A stretch of DNA of 64,000 nucleotides from Clostridiales bacterium (GTDB taxonomy: Bacteria; Bacillota; Clostridia; Oscillospirales; Oscillospiraceae), in assembly GCA_004556965.1 (NCBI GenBank), contig SFFE01000008.1:1-64000 (forward strand), in the 5' to 3' direction. Position 1 is the first letter of the stretch. Each line of letters begins with the position of its first letter. A program made the translations under genes and the position numbers. Of this stretch, positions 16,352-24,398 are shown in pieces. The notes below the pieces were generated by a model, which searched no databases, was not told the origin of the DNA, and worked only from the letters and a program-made list of their open reading frames with translations.

Positions 16352-16951
16352 ATGCCTTTTCTATGTGGGAACGGCGCGGGGTCATTTACGAAAAATCGGG
16401 AAATCAAGAGATGGGGCTGCGCAAACCGCATCGTAAACGGAAGAGCAGTATGCGATAGTCATCATGTAAACGAAGACGTCCTGTATGCCACCTACCACGC
16501 AGCCGTGGAAGCCATGATTGAGGATGCCGGAGCGCTCCTTGAAGTGATCCAGACTGAGACTGAGGTGGAGATGCAGCCCCGCAACAAAGCGGCAATGGAC
16601 GAAGTGGAGCGGCAGATTATCGAGCTACAGGAGCGGGTGCTCGACCTGCACAAGCAGAAACGGGCGATGAAAATCAGCGACGCCTACTACAACGCGCAGG
16701 TAAACGACTACAGCCAGCAGCTCGGAGCGCTGGAGTCCCGGAAGCAGGCTCTCCAGACAGCGGACGCCCGGTATGCCACAGTGAGGATGTGGCTGGCAGA
16801 CTTCCGGCAGCACATGCAGGAAGGCGACGCCACCGACGACAGGGACGGCAGCATCATGAAGACGCTGGTCGAGGCCATCATCGTGTGGGACGACCGCATC
16901 GAGGTGCGCTTCAAGTGCGGAGCCACGGTTGAGCAGAAATATGTAGAATGA
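16352..16951 (+). pseudogene. Large serine recombinase, C-terminal fragment
   Basis: What remains is the zinc-ribbon (WGCANRIVNGRAVCDSHHV) and the long coiled-coil arm (EVERQIIELQERVLDLHKQKRAMK) of a large serine integrase/TnpX-type recombinase. It ends in the usual VEAIIVWDDRIEVRFKCG strand. The catalytic serine domain and the recombinase domain are absent, and the first Cys pair of the ribbon is eroded (LCGNGAGSF). It is therefore the relic of a transposon or integrative element, cut off near the IS21 insertion. Confidence 0.85.
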
Positions 16952-16957
16952 ACGACG

Positions 16958-16994
16958 CCCTCGGCAGCCGGAGCAATAAACCGGCAGCCGAGGG
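16958..16994 (+). terminator. Terminator after recombinase fragment
   Basis: A 14-bp stem with one mismatch (CCCTCGGCAGCCGG against CCGGCAGCCGAGGG) is followed by TGTTTTTT. A good intrinsic terminator. Confidence 0.85.
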
Positions 16995-17173
16995 TGTTTT
17001 TTCGTTGTGTTTGAGATTTTGTAGATGTTTTCAGCGTTTACCCGTGGTACAGGCCACAGCCGGAACCGGCAGCTCAAAGCGCATTTCCGACAAATATCCA
17101 TCGACTTTGAACCCGTACTTGAACCCGACGCAGCAGCATGGTACAATACCGGCAGCGGAAGGACGGTGGCACG

Positions 17174-17353
17174 ATGGACACAACGAACCAAGCGGCGTGG
17201 GAGACTCTGACCCCGGAGGAAAAGCGCAGGGCTCTCTACGACCGGCAGGTGGCCACCCTGAAGACCTTCCATGAACACGGCGTGATCACGCAGGCGCAAC
17301 ACGACAAGAGTCTGCACGACCTGACCGTGAAGATGGGCTACGCAGACGAATAA
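17174..17353 (+). CDS. Small protein of recombinase-bearing elements
   Basis: 59 residues, rich in Thr, Lys and Glu, with WETLTPEEKRRALYDRQVATL and a C-terminal half that reads as a short helical hairpin (ITQAQHDKSLHDLTVKMGY). Small SHOCT-like proteins of this form are common next to large serine recombinases in Clostridia; their function is not known to me. The ATG is preceded by GGACGGTGG. It is probably cargo of the same decayed element as the recombinase fragment. Confidence 0.6.
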   Translation: MDTTNQAAWETLTPEEKRRALYDRQVATLKTFHEHGVITQAQHDKSLHDLTVKMGYADE

Positions 17354-17372
17354 AGGCTTTTACTGGTGTACT

Positions 17373-17417
17373 TTTGGGGCAAATTACCTACCCCTACGCA
17401 CCGTTTGGGGCAAATAC
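17373..17417. repeat. Pair of TTTGGGGCAAAT repeats, ~31 bp apart
   Basis: TTTGGGGCAAAT starts at 17373 and 17404. A close variant (CGTTTGGTGCAA, twice, 30 bp apart) occurs at 21767-21813 on the other side of the metal operon, in the same orientation. Probably transposon-end sequences. Confidence 0.4.
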
Positions 17418-17425
17418 AGCATGAT

Positions 17426-17464
17426 AAATGCCGAATTTGTCTACCAGACAGATCCGGCATTTTT
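17426..17464 (+). terminator. Imperfect hairpin with T-run
   Basis: AAATGCCGAATTTGTCT pairs imperfectly with AGACAGATCCGGCATTT and is followed by TTC. Probable terminator. Confidence 0.5.
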
Positions 17465-17517
17465 CATGTTTATGGAGGCTAAATACCTGGTTTCCCTGTA
17501 ATATCAACGAAAAGTTA

Positions 17518-17548
17518 CTCCCGCACTGTCAAAAAGAACGTGCGGGAG
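17518..17548 (+). terminator. Hairpin with T-run
   Basis: A perfect 9-bp stem, CTCCCGCAC with GTGCGGGAG, is followed by CTCTTTTTA. Probable terminator. Nothing else is seen between 17354 and 17689 apart from this, the previous hairpin and the short repeats. Confidence 0.65.
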
Positions 17549-17689
17549 CTCTTTTTATGGTCAAATAGTTCAGATTTTTTAGGCACCTTTTGGTTCATAA
17601 TAGCTCTGCAGAAGTCTCGCTTTAAGTAAGAGGCAGAAGGCTTCGAACCCATAAATGCCGTTAGACGAATCAACATATGCTCTGATAAT

Positions 17690-17884
17690 GTGCATGAAAG
17701 TAAGGCGTTTTATTTTTCAGTCAGTTTTATCAAAAAGCCTGGTTTGCGGCTGCTAGCACCGAATATTGAGGCGGCGATTGCAAGAGGAGTGCTGGATCTC
17801 CTCAGCGACTGTACGCCGACCGAGTTCATTATTCTGTATGAGAACATGGCTTCGCTGAAGAAGCTGCTCCGCGACCACGTGTAA
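17690..17884 (+). CDS. Short ORF, possible gene fragment
   Basis: 64 residues; the second half (IARGVLDLLSDCTPTEFIILYENMASL) reads like real protein, while the first part has no clear start signal. It may be the 3' end of a mobile-element gene that lost its 5' part. No family assigned. A strong hairpin follows. Confidence 0.35.
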   Translation: MHESKAFYFSVSFIKKPGLRLLAPNIEAAIARGVLDLLSDCTPTEFIILYENMASLKKLLRDHV

Positions 17885-17891
17885 AAGCAAC

Positions 17892-17925
17892 AGCCGGTGA
17901 TAGGCCCAAAGGCTTATCACCGGCT
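17892..17925. terminator. Bidirectional terminator
   Basis: AGCCGGTGATAGGCC pairs with GGCTTATCACCGGCT around a CAAA loop, between a plus-strand ORF and the minus-strand tetR gene. It could end both. Confidence 0.65.
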
Positions 17926-17946
17926 ATGTTTATAACGCTAGGGTTA

Positions 17947-18528
17947 TTATGATTGTGTCAGATTTCCAAGATATCCGATGATGTTGTCGCTGATCTCGCC
18001 GGTCAGCGCACCATTGTAGTTGCAGATAAAGGTCCCGGCAATGAGGATCATCATCGCCTCGGCCTCGCGGTGCCCGACCTCCGGACCGTAAATTGCCACG
18101 AGACACTGCTCCATGGTCTCGCGCCACTCGCGAAACTCTCCTTTGACCAGATCCGCGACCGCGTCGCTGTAGTGCGCCAGCACATAGGTCTGGGTCGTGG
18201 CGTTGGGACGCTTCTCCTCGGGATCGCCCTTGGCCACATAGGCCATGAAAGCGTTCATGTAGGCGAGGTTACTCTCATAGTCAGCGCGCGGATGTGTCGC
18301 AAACCAGGCCTTGCATTTCTCGGTCATATAGTCCTTGGTATAGCGCAGATAGCTCACGACCAGATCGTCCCGGCTTTCAAAATAGTGCAGGAGCTTGGGA
18401 TGCGACATCCCGGCCTCCTCCGCAATATCCCGCAGGGTGATCTTCGTCATGGGCTTTTTCTCGATGCAGCGTTCAAAGGCCATCAGGATCTCCATCCGGA
18501 CGGCTTCTTTATCAACGATCAAAGGCAT
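17947..18528 (-). CDS. TetR-family transcriptional repressor
   Basis: The N-terminal TetR helix-turn-helix is clear (ITLRDIAEEAGMSHPKLLHYFESRDDLV, about residues 29-56), followed by an all-helical ligand-binding domain. It is the last gene of a four-gene minus-strand operon with two metal-transport genes and a membrane protein, 34 nt after the HMA-UreH gene. A 32-bp dyad at the operon promoter is the natural operator, which would make it self-regulated. The ligand is unknown; metal is not certain because most TetR proteins bind organic molecules. Confidence 0.9.
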   Translation of the reverse strand: MPLIVDKEAVRMEILMAFERCIEKKPMTKITLRDIAEEAGMSHPKLLHYFESRDDLVVSYLRYTKDYMTEKCKAWFATHPRADYESNLAYMNAFMAYVAKGDPEEKRPNATTQTYVLAHYSDAVADLVKGEFREWRETMEQCLVAIYGPEVGHREAEAMMILIAGTFICNYNGALTGEISDNIIGYLGNLTQS

Positions 18529-18562
18529 AGGAATCCCTCGCTTTCGGGAGAATTATAACGAA

Positions 18563-19513
18563 TTATCCGCGCAAAAGCAAGAGACCGCCGATCAGCATTT
18601 TCAGTCCCATGGACGTGACAAGTACAGCGCCGAGCTTGCGCAGATATTTTGTCCAGCCGCGCGGCAGCAGAGCGCCCAGCGAGGCAAAAAGAAGCATCAG
18701 CGGTACGGTGCCCAGCCCGAAGGCGAGCATCAGGAGAGCGCCGTTTCCTGCTCTGCCGGAGGACATGACGCAGAGCCAAGCGGCGTATAGAGCGCCGCAC
18801 GGCATGAGGCCGGTCAGCAGACCGACCAGCAGCGGCATTTGACGCTGGAGATTGTCGGGCAGGCGGCAGGCTGCGTTCTGTTCCCCGGGGAGGGAGGGGA
18901 GCGCAGGCAGCAGACCCCACATATTTAAGCCCAGCAGGGCAACAACGAGTCCCAGCATGGTGAAAAGCATTGACTTCATGCTGAGCGTATACGTCAGCAC
19001 TGTGCCCAGTGCGCCGAACACGGCGCCAAGCGCCGTGTAAGAGGCTGCGCGCCCGCCGTTGTAAGCGAGCGCCGCGCCGAACAGCGCCTTTTGTCCTTCG
19101 CGTCCGCGGCAGGCGGAGAGTAAAATGCCGCCGCACATGCCGAGACAGTGGGGACTGGTCGAGAGACCGACCAGAAACAGCGCGCCGAAGCTTGCGCCGC
19201 CGATCTCGGGCGAAGCCCCGCCCCAACGTAGCAGCAGCCAGACCAGCAGGACAGTAAGGGCAGCACAGCCCAAGTCCAGGAAACGCTCGGTACGGCTGCG
19301 TTCTCCGGTCTCATAACCGAGTGACTTGATCCGCTTCTCCAGTTCATCCAGCGTGACAAGCGCGGAATCATAGCTGATTTCAGCCAGTGCCTTGCGGTAG
19401 CTGACGGTCGCTTTGACAACTCCCTTAGTCCGCAGCAGCATCCCGGATACCTCGTCGGTGCAGCTACGGCAGATCATGCCGCGGATCCTGATTTCACAGC
19501 GTTCTGGTTTCAT
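18563..19513 (-). CDS. HMA domain fused to UreH/DsbD_2-type membrane protein
   Basis: Residues 1-70 form a heavy-metal-associated fold with the Cu-binding loop GMICRSC and the strand pattern of CopZ. After a linker come about six membrane segments with HCLGMCGGI, the family motif of UreH/SafE-like (DsbD_2) transporters, and GLMPCGALYAAW in the second half. The pairing suggests a metal ion, most likely Cu(I), handed from the soluble domain to the membrane part. The start overlaps the upstream ATPase gene by 20 nt, so the two are coupled. The HMA domain here may supply the one missing from the ATPase. Confidence 0.85.
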   Translation of the reverse strand: MKPERCEIRIRGMICRSCTDEVSGMLLRTKGVVKATVSYRKALAEISYDSALVTLDELEKRIKSLGYETGERSRTERFLDLGCAALTVLLVWLLLRWGGASPEIGGASFGALFLVGLSTSPHCLGMCGGILLSACRGREGQKALFGAALAYNGGRAASYTALGAVFGALGTVLTYTLSMKSMLFTMLGLVVALLGLNMWGLLPALPSLPGEQNAACRLPDNLQRQMPLLVGLLTGLMPCGALYAAWLCVMSSGRAGNGALLMLAFGLGTVPLMLLFASLGALLPRGWTKYLRKLGAVLVTSMGLKMLIGGLLLLRG

Positions 19514-21137
19514 CCGATTCCTCCGTCTTGTTCAGCCGCAGCGAGTGCAGCAAAATGCCGTTGGACGAGAGCGTCATGGCTGCCGCGGCGATGGAGGGAT
19601 TTACGATCCCACAGGCCGCGACGGGAATGCAGATCAGATTATAGAACAGCGCCCAGCACAGATTCTGCCGCACCGTCCTGCGGGCAGTTCCGGCGAGCCG
19701 CAGCGCCTGCGGCACCCGCCCGATGCGCCCGCCGGGCAGCACCGCGTCGGCACACTCAATGGCAATGTCTGTTCCCGTGCCCATCGCGATCGCAAGATCC
19801 GCTTCCGCCATGGCCGGGGCGTCGTTGATCCCGTCGCCCACCATGGCGACGCGGCGGCCCTCGTTTTTCAAGCGTGTGATCTGTGCGGCCTTTTCCTCCG
19901 GCTTCACCTCGAAGAGAACATTCTCGATTCCGCACTCTCCTGAAATGCGGGTTGCCGTTTCTTCCTTGTCGCCGGAGATCATCCAGACCTCCAGCCCCAA
20001 TGCCTTACAGGCGTCGACAGCGCTTTTCGCGTCTTCGCGCAGCGGATCTTTGATCCCCGGCTCTACACGGCCTTCGGTCAGGGTTCCGGTTTTGTCGAAT
20101 ACGACCGTATCAATGCTCCAAGCCTTTTCCATGGCCGAAGCTCCTTTGAAGAGGATCCCCAGCTCCGCCGCCCGTCCGGAAGCCGTCATCAAGGCTGCGG
20201 GCGTGGCGAGACCCAGTGCGCAGGGACAGGCGATCACCAGCACGCCGCAGACCGTCGAGACCGCTTTTCCCCAGTCACCGGGAGCGAGCAGGAAAAACCA
20301 CAGTGCAAAGACCAGCGCCGCAAGCGCGATAACAGATGGGACGAAGATCGTGGCGATCCGATCCGCAAAGCGCTGCACGGGAGCTTTTTCACTCTGCGCG
20401 CGGCGTACAAAGGCCGCCATTTGCTGCAGAGTCGAATCCTCGCCAACTGAGGTCGCCGTGTAAGTGACTTTGCCCTCGCGGTCAAGCGTACCGCCGGTGA
20501 TGCTGTCGCCCGGCCTCTTTTCCACAGGGAGGCTCTCGCCGGTCAGCAGCGACTCGTCCACCAGGCAGCTTCCCTCAAAGATCTTCCCATCGGCGGGAAT
20601 CCGTTCGCCGGGGCGAAGCAGGATCGTGTCACCGGAGACGATCTCTGCGGCGTCGATCTCGGTCTCGACTCCATCCCGCAGCACGATCGCGGTCTTGGGC
20701 TGCAGGCGCAGGAGACTTCGCACCGCCTCGCCGCTCTGGTAGATCGCCACGGATTCCAGATAGCGGCCGAACAGCAGCAGCGAGATCAGCACGCCGTCGC
20801 AGAGATAATAGAGCTTGATGTTCTCCGTCACGGTGAACACGACGACCGTGCTGTAAACATAGATCGCCGTGGTGGAGAGCGCCACCAGCAGATCCATGCC
20901 AAGGCTGCGGCTTTTCAGCCCTCGGATCGCGTTTCGGATAAAATACAAGCCCGGACCGAACTGCAGCACCGTCGCCAGCACAAACTGGAAGCGCGGCGGC
21001 AGATCCCAGAGAAGCGGCATGCTCAGCGCGGTGGAGACGATCAGCAGCCGGAGCAGGCGGAAACGTTGTTTCAGCTCCTCCGCCTCATCCCCGAATACCT
21101 CACAGCCGCACCCGAGGACTACGCTCTCCTTATCCAA
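19494..21137 (-). CDS. Copper-type P1B-ATPase lacking its nucleotide-binding domain
   Basis: The membrane domain has the Cu-ATPase CPC motif (C304-P-C306), the phosphorylation loop DKTGT (D348), the TGD-equivalent MISGDK and the hinge GDGINDAP. After DKTGTLTEGRVEP the protein passes straight into KDPLREDAKSAVDACKALG. The roughly 110-130-residue N-domain that binds ATP, with its SEHP and GxG motifs, is absent, with the frame kept. At 547 residues it is correspondingly short. It also lacks an N-terminal HMA domain, having only GCGCEVF. The start is a TTG coupled to the upstream stop. It is either inactive or depends on another protein for ATP binding. Confidence 0.88.
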   Translation of the reverse strand: MDKESVVLGCGCEVFGDEAEELKQRFRLLRLLIVSTALSMPLLWDLPPRFQFVLATVLQFGPGLYFIRNAIRGLKSRSLGMDLLVALSTTAIYVYSTVVVFTVTENIKLYYLCDGVLISLLLFGRYLESVAIYQSGEAVRSLLRLQPKTAIVLRDGVETEIDAAEIVSGDTILLRPGERIPADGKIFEGSCLVDESLLTGESLPVEKRPGDSITGGTLDREGKVTYTATSVGEDSTLQQMAAFVRRAQSEKAPVQRFADRIATIFVPSVIALAALVFALWFFLLAPGDWGKAVSTVCGVLVIACPCALGLATPAALMTASGRAAELGILFKGASAMEKAWSIDTVVFDKTGTLTEGRVEPGIKDPLREDAKSAVDACKALGLEVWMISGDKEETATRISGECGIENVLFEVKPEEKAAQITRLKNEGRRVAMVGDGINDAPAMAEADLAIAMGTGTDIAIECADAVLPGGRIGRVPQALRLAGTARRTVRQNLCWALFYNLICIPVAACGIVNPSIAAAAMTLSSNGILLHSLRLNKTEESDETRTL

Positions 21138-21636
21138 GCTGTGCTTCCTTCTTCAGTCTGCGCCAGTGTTTAAAGCCAATTACTGCGCAGGGCACGCAGC
21201 AGGGGACCATATGGAACAGCAGCACCCAGCTGAGCCAGTCGACGCCCTGATAGAAATTGCCTTGATATTCCACGCCTTTCATCAGTGCAAAGTAGGAAAA
21301 ATTCCACACTCCCCACAAACCGGTGGCAGAACCAAAAAGATGCAGGCCCAGGAAGGAAGCGGGCGTAAAGATGCCACCGATTGCCCCAACGAGAGTAGCG
21401 GACATGCGGCGGGATTTGGCGAGGAAAATTGTGATGACAGGGAAGATGTACACGGTGAGATTCAGCGCCCAGATTGCGAGTGGGATATGGTAGCCCCAGT
21501 TGAGTGCCTGGCGGATGTGGTCGCCGTCGTGAATCAGCACGGCGATGACCATGACGATCCCGCAGATGAACATGGTATGGGCGGTTTTTTCGTCCAGCTT
21601 CTTATCGAGCATGGCGGCGGTCTGTTTGTCGGACAT
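21130..21636 (-). CDS. Four-helix membrane protein of the metal operon
   Basis: First gene of the operon. The 168 residues hold about four hydrophobic segments, a HDGDH motif between the first two, and MVPCCVPCAVIGFKHW near the end, a Cys-rich stretch that could bind metal. No family recognised. The ATG chosen (MSDKQ) has GAGAGGGG at good spacing; an upstream in-frame ATG has no ribosome site. Its stop overlaps the ATPase start. Confidence 0.7.
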   Translation of the reverse strand: MSDKQTAAMLDKKLDEKTAHTMFICGIVMVIAVLIHDGDHIRQALNWGYHIPLAIWALNLTVYIFPVITIFLAKSRRMSATLVGAIGGIFTPASFLGLHLFGSATGLWGVWNFSYFALMKGVEYQGNFYQGVDWLSWVLLFHMVPCCVPCAVIGFKHWRRLKKEAQLG

Positions 21637-21659
21637 GGAAAAAGCCCCTCTCATTTAAA

Positions 21660-21691
21660 TTACCTTTTGGTTATTATTGACCAATTGGTAA
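21660..21691. promoter_or_regulatory. 32-bp dyad, probable TetR operator
   Basis: Two interleaved half-sites, TTACC-N4-GGTTA and TTGACC-N4-GGTAA, form a symmetric dyad centred between the promoter -10 and the first gene of the metal operon. Position and symmetry fit a TetR operator; the operon encodes one TetR. Confidence 0.65.
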
Positions 21692-21724
21692 TTATAAAAT
21701 ATCATCGAGGAACCCCAATGTCAA
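21691..21724 (-). promoter_or_regulatory. Promoter of the metal operon
   Basis: On the minus strand TTGACA (21719-21724) is followed after 17 bp by TATTTT (21696-21701); a TATAAT also lies at 21691-21696. The dyad operator overlaps the start-point region. Confidence 0.55.
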
Positions 21725-21766
21725 GGGAAAGACATAAGAAAAGGCAGGACAAATATGTCCTGCGCA

Positions 21767-21813
21767 GACACCGTTTGGTGCAAATACCCTTCCCTGGACA
21801 CCGTTTGGTGCAA
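21767..21813. repeat. Pair of GACACCGTTTGGTGCAA repeats, 30 bp apart
   Basis: Two exact 17-bp copies at 21767 and 21797, each containing the dyad CACC-GTT-TGGTG. Related to the TTTGGGGCAAAT pair at 17373-17417. Confidence 0.5.
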
Positions 21814-21829
21814 CACAGACAGAGAAAGG

Positions 21830-21849
21830 CTCATCCATTTGGATGGGTC
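21830..21849 (+). terminator. Small hairpin with T-run
   Basis: CTCATCC and GGATGGG pair around an ATTT loop, followed by TCTTTTTC. A sister copy lies at 22378-22395. Confidence 0.5.
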
Positions 21850-22046
21850 TTTTTCATTTGTATAGAATCTCTATGTTCTTTGGTTTCTTCACAGCTGGTG
21901 CGATCTGCTTGCACGATGATTGCTGGCTTTCACCACAAAGCAGCTGCCCCTGCAGGAAAACCGAAAATCCCGCTTTCCATTCTGGAAAAGCTATGCTATA
22001 ATTGCCTTGCCAAATTCTTTTTAGCTATACGGAGGAGGAAACGAAT

Positions 22047-22235
22047 ATGACAATTGCAGAAATTCGCGCACTTGGCCTGATGGAAGAGGCCATTGCAGAA
22101 CTCAGCGGCGGCGATGACAAGGCTGAGATTGTCCGTGCAAGCTTGATTTGTCCGCTTTGCGGCATGGCGGAGACCGTCTGGTACTGTCCGGCCACGGACA
22201 AGCATGTCTGCGTGGATTGCCACTACGTTTGGTGA
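22047..22235 (+). CDS. Small zinc-ribbon protein
   Basis: 62 residues with CPLCGMAETVWYCPATDKHVC..C, giving CxxC and further Cys/His ligands for one zinc ion. The first half is a short acidic helix region. It has a GGAGGAGG ribosome site, which decides the start. Function unknown. It sits alone between two similar small terminators, possibly on a mobile remnant. Confidence 0.65.
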   Translation: MTIAEIRALGLMEEAIAELSGGDDKAEIVRASLICPLCGMAETVWYCPATDKHVCVDCHYVW

Positions 22236-22242
22236 AAATAAT

Positions 22243-22267
22243 GGGGCTACCCAAAACGGGGCAGCCC
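22243..22267 (+). terminator. Hairpin after zinc-ribbon gene
   Basis: GGGCT and AGCCC ends with an inner imperfect stem; followed by TAAAAC, so weak. Confidence 0.35.
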
Positions 22268-22377
22268 TAAAACAACGAAAATTAACGGTAACAGCTCTAT
22301 GAAATGGTACATAGACGTTTTACACGATCCAGTAACGAGATTTTATACCCATTTTCATACCTGCTTGACAGAAAAAG

Positions 22378-22395
22378 CCCATCCATTCGGATGAG
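22378..22395 (+). terminator. Small hairpin with strong T-run
   Basis: CCCATCC and GGATGAG pair around ATTC, followed by seven T. A good terminator. Confidence 0.7.
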
Positions 22396-22430
22396 TTTTT
22401 TTGTTGCGCATTCCGATTTGACATGTAAAC

Positions 22431-22458
22431 AGGCGCCCAGCCGACCGGCTGGACGCCT
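22431..22458 (-). terminator. Hairpin downstream of Ig-like gene
   Basis: AGGCGTCCAGCC and GGCTGGGCGCCT (minus strand) pair with one mismatch just past the stop of the truncated surface protein. Confidence 0.5.
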
Positions 22459-22480
22459 CGCGATATTTGTGGTGTTCAGA

Positions 22481-23890
22481 TCATTTGGTAATCTGGAAAG
22501 AGCGGGTGAGCGGCGCAGCCTGATAGTTGCCGCCCAGCGTGACGACGGTCACGGTGTAACGACCCGGCTCCGTGGGAGCGGTCGTTGTACTGGAATAGAT
22601 GCGGAAGCTGCTGGTGATGCCGGAGTAGAGGTAGTGGATGTTGCTCTGATTTATGGAACTGCCTGCTGCGGAATTGAGCGCATCGATCAGACCGCTCAGC
22701 AGCGCTCGCAGCTCACCGACGGTCATACCCTCCTGCATCATTTGGGTCAGGGTCTTGCCGTCATTGAATGCGGCGACAATCGTATCGAGAATATTCAGCG
22801 CGGCAGAATCCGTGAGACGTGCGGGCAACTGAACGTAAACACATGCGTCGACATTGCTGGTCAGACCGACATAAATCGTGTAAATGTCAATTGCGGGATC
22901 GTTGGGATCGAGCGTGACAAAGCCCTCAGGAATTGCCTCGTCCGCATAGATGCTGGTGGAGTGAACGGAGACCTTCACGGTCGCTTTTTTCACGGTAACA
23001 GTGCCTTCCACGTCATTTGCCGGACGGTACTCTGCGTTGCCCTTGTAAGTGATGCGCACCTGCTGCCCGCCCGCACCCATCTGGGGATAGGAAACGAGAA
23101 CAATCCGGCCGCTTTCAATGGAAATCCAGTTGCGTGTTGCGCCAGTGACGCTGTCAACGGCATAGTATTCAAACGTAAAATCGTCGATGGAAGCGTCTGC
23201 GGGAAGGGTAGCGGCGCTCCAGTCGATGGCGTTTTGGAACAGATCCTGCTTCATTACTTCGGGTTCCATGTTGTATGTAATTGCTGCGCCCTCTTTGAAA
23301 ACGATATGGCTTGCAATGCGGTTGTCCGTGACGGTGACCATGACCGTGGAGGAGCCGGGCTTATACTCCGTGGTGCCGTTCCAGGAGAAACGGATTTTCC
23401 ACGTGCCGGGACCGAATGCATTTGCGCCGCCCTTATCCAGAGACGACCAGATGTTGCTGACCCCGTCAACACTGATGGGGTTTGCGTCATATTGAATCGT
23501 GACGTCGTCGAACGTCTGCTCCGGTTCGGTGGACTCCAGCACGGCGTCGAAGATGGCTTGCTCAACTTCAGCATAGTTGTAGCTCAGATCGTCGTTGAAT
23601 ACCATGCCGACTTCGTAGGGGTCTTTCTTCAGCGTGTATGCCACATCCGACCGGCCAACCACGTTGACGTCGACCTCGGCAGAGACGGCGAAGTGGGTGT
23701 CATCGCCGGCGTAGGAGACGCGGATCTTCTGCGTTCCCTCGGTCATGGCAGGGTAGGTGAATGTGCGCTTGGCGCCTTCCAGAGCCGCCCAATCCTGCAC
23801 CAGACCGGCTTTGTTGGCGACGAGCGCATCAAACAGGATCTGCTTGCCCTGCTCTTTACTTGCATCTGCGGGAATGACCGCTGTGCCGCT
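22481..23890 (-). pseudogene. Truncated surface protein with Ig-like/MBG-type repeats
   Basis: The coding sequence reads from a bare internal position (SGTAVIPADASKEQGKQIL, directly after a TAA) to a normal C-terminus ending QAAPLTRSFQITK. It contains several beta-rich repeats of about 100-130 residues with motifs such as VRITYKGNAEYRPA and IRVSYAGDDTHFAVSA, typical of secreted Ig-like or MBG-type domains. There is no signal peptide, no start with a ribosome site and no cell-wall anchor. The sequence upstream switches abruptly to AT-rich DNA. It is a 5'-deleted gene. Confidence 0.75.
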
Positions 23891-23999
23891 TTACAGCAAA
23901 AAATCAATTAAAATTACTATAATTCCAATAAAAATACAAAATCAGAGCGTATCAAAAATTTTTGGGTATTGGAATTCAATGGAGAACTGGAAGACAGAA

Positions 24000-24032
24000 A
24001 GCGCCCTGAACCGGTTACCGGTTCGGGGCGCT
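24000..24032 (-). terminator. Terminator after ireB
   Basis: GCGCCCTGAACCGG and CCGGTTCGGGGCGC form a 14-bp stem with a TTA loop and one mismatch. It lies 15 nt past the ireB stop. Confidence 0.65.
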
Positions 24033-24047
24033 TGGCGTGTGGGGTGA

Positions 24048-24290
24048 TTACTTGCCCAGATAACTTGTCAGAAGCTCCTGCAGAAGCTCGTCCCGGTCGA
24101 GACGGCAAATCAGGCTCCGGGCGTTGTTGTAGTTGGTGATGTAGGTTGGGTCCTCGGAGAGGATATAGCCGACCAACTGGTTGATGGGATTGTAGCCTTT
24201 GACAACAAGGGAATTGTACACGGAAGAAAGGATTTCTTTCATCTCGGCTTTGTTGTCGATGGCCGTAAATTTTCTGGTGACATCTTCCAT
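24048..24290 (-). CDS. ireB: IreB-family regulatory phosphoprotein
   Basis: IreB (UPF0297, YrzL) is a small dimeric protein phosphorylated by the PASTA kinase IreK/PrkC and tied to cell-wall stress and cephalosporin resistance in enterococci. The 80-residue sequence carries the family signature: KEILSSVYNSLVVKGYNPIN, QLVGYILSEDPTYI, and a C-terminal RDELLQELLTSYL. The ATG at MEDV has GGGAGGT at proper spacing. Unlike many Firmicutes, it is not followed by yqgF; it stands alone between pheT and a truncated gene. Confidence 0.93.
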   Translation of the reverse strand: MEDVTRKFTAIDNKAEMKEILSSVYNSLVVKGYNPINQLVGYILSEDPTYITNYNNARSLICRLDRDELLQELLTSYLGK

Positions 24291-24324
24291 GCGTCTGACC
24301 TCCCTTTTCTTTGATCTTGTGTTC

Positions 24325-24352
24325 ATTATACCAAAAAACACAAGTCTGTAAA
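24325..24352 (-). promoter_or_regulatory. Promoter of ireB
   Basis: Minus-strand TTTACA (24347-24352), 16-bp spacer, TATAAT (24325-24330), 35 nt before the ireB start. Confidence 0.65.
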
Positions 24353-24398
24353 GACAAAATCTTACGATTCACGGAAAAATTTTCACCATATTTTGTGG

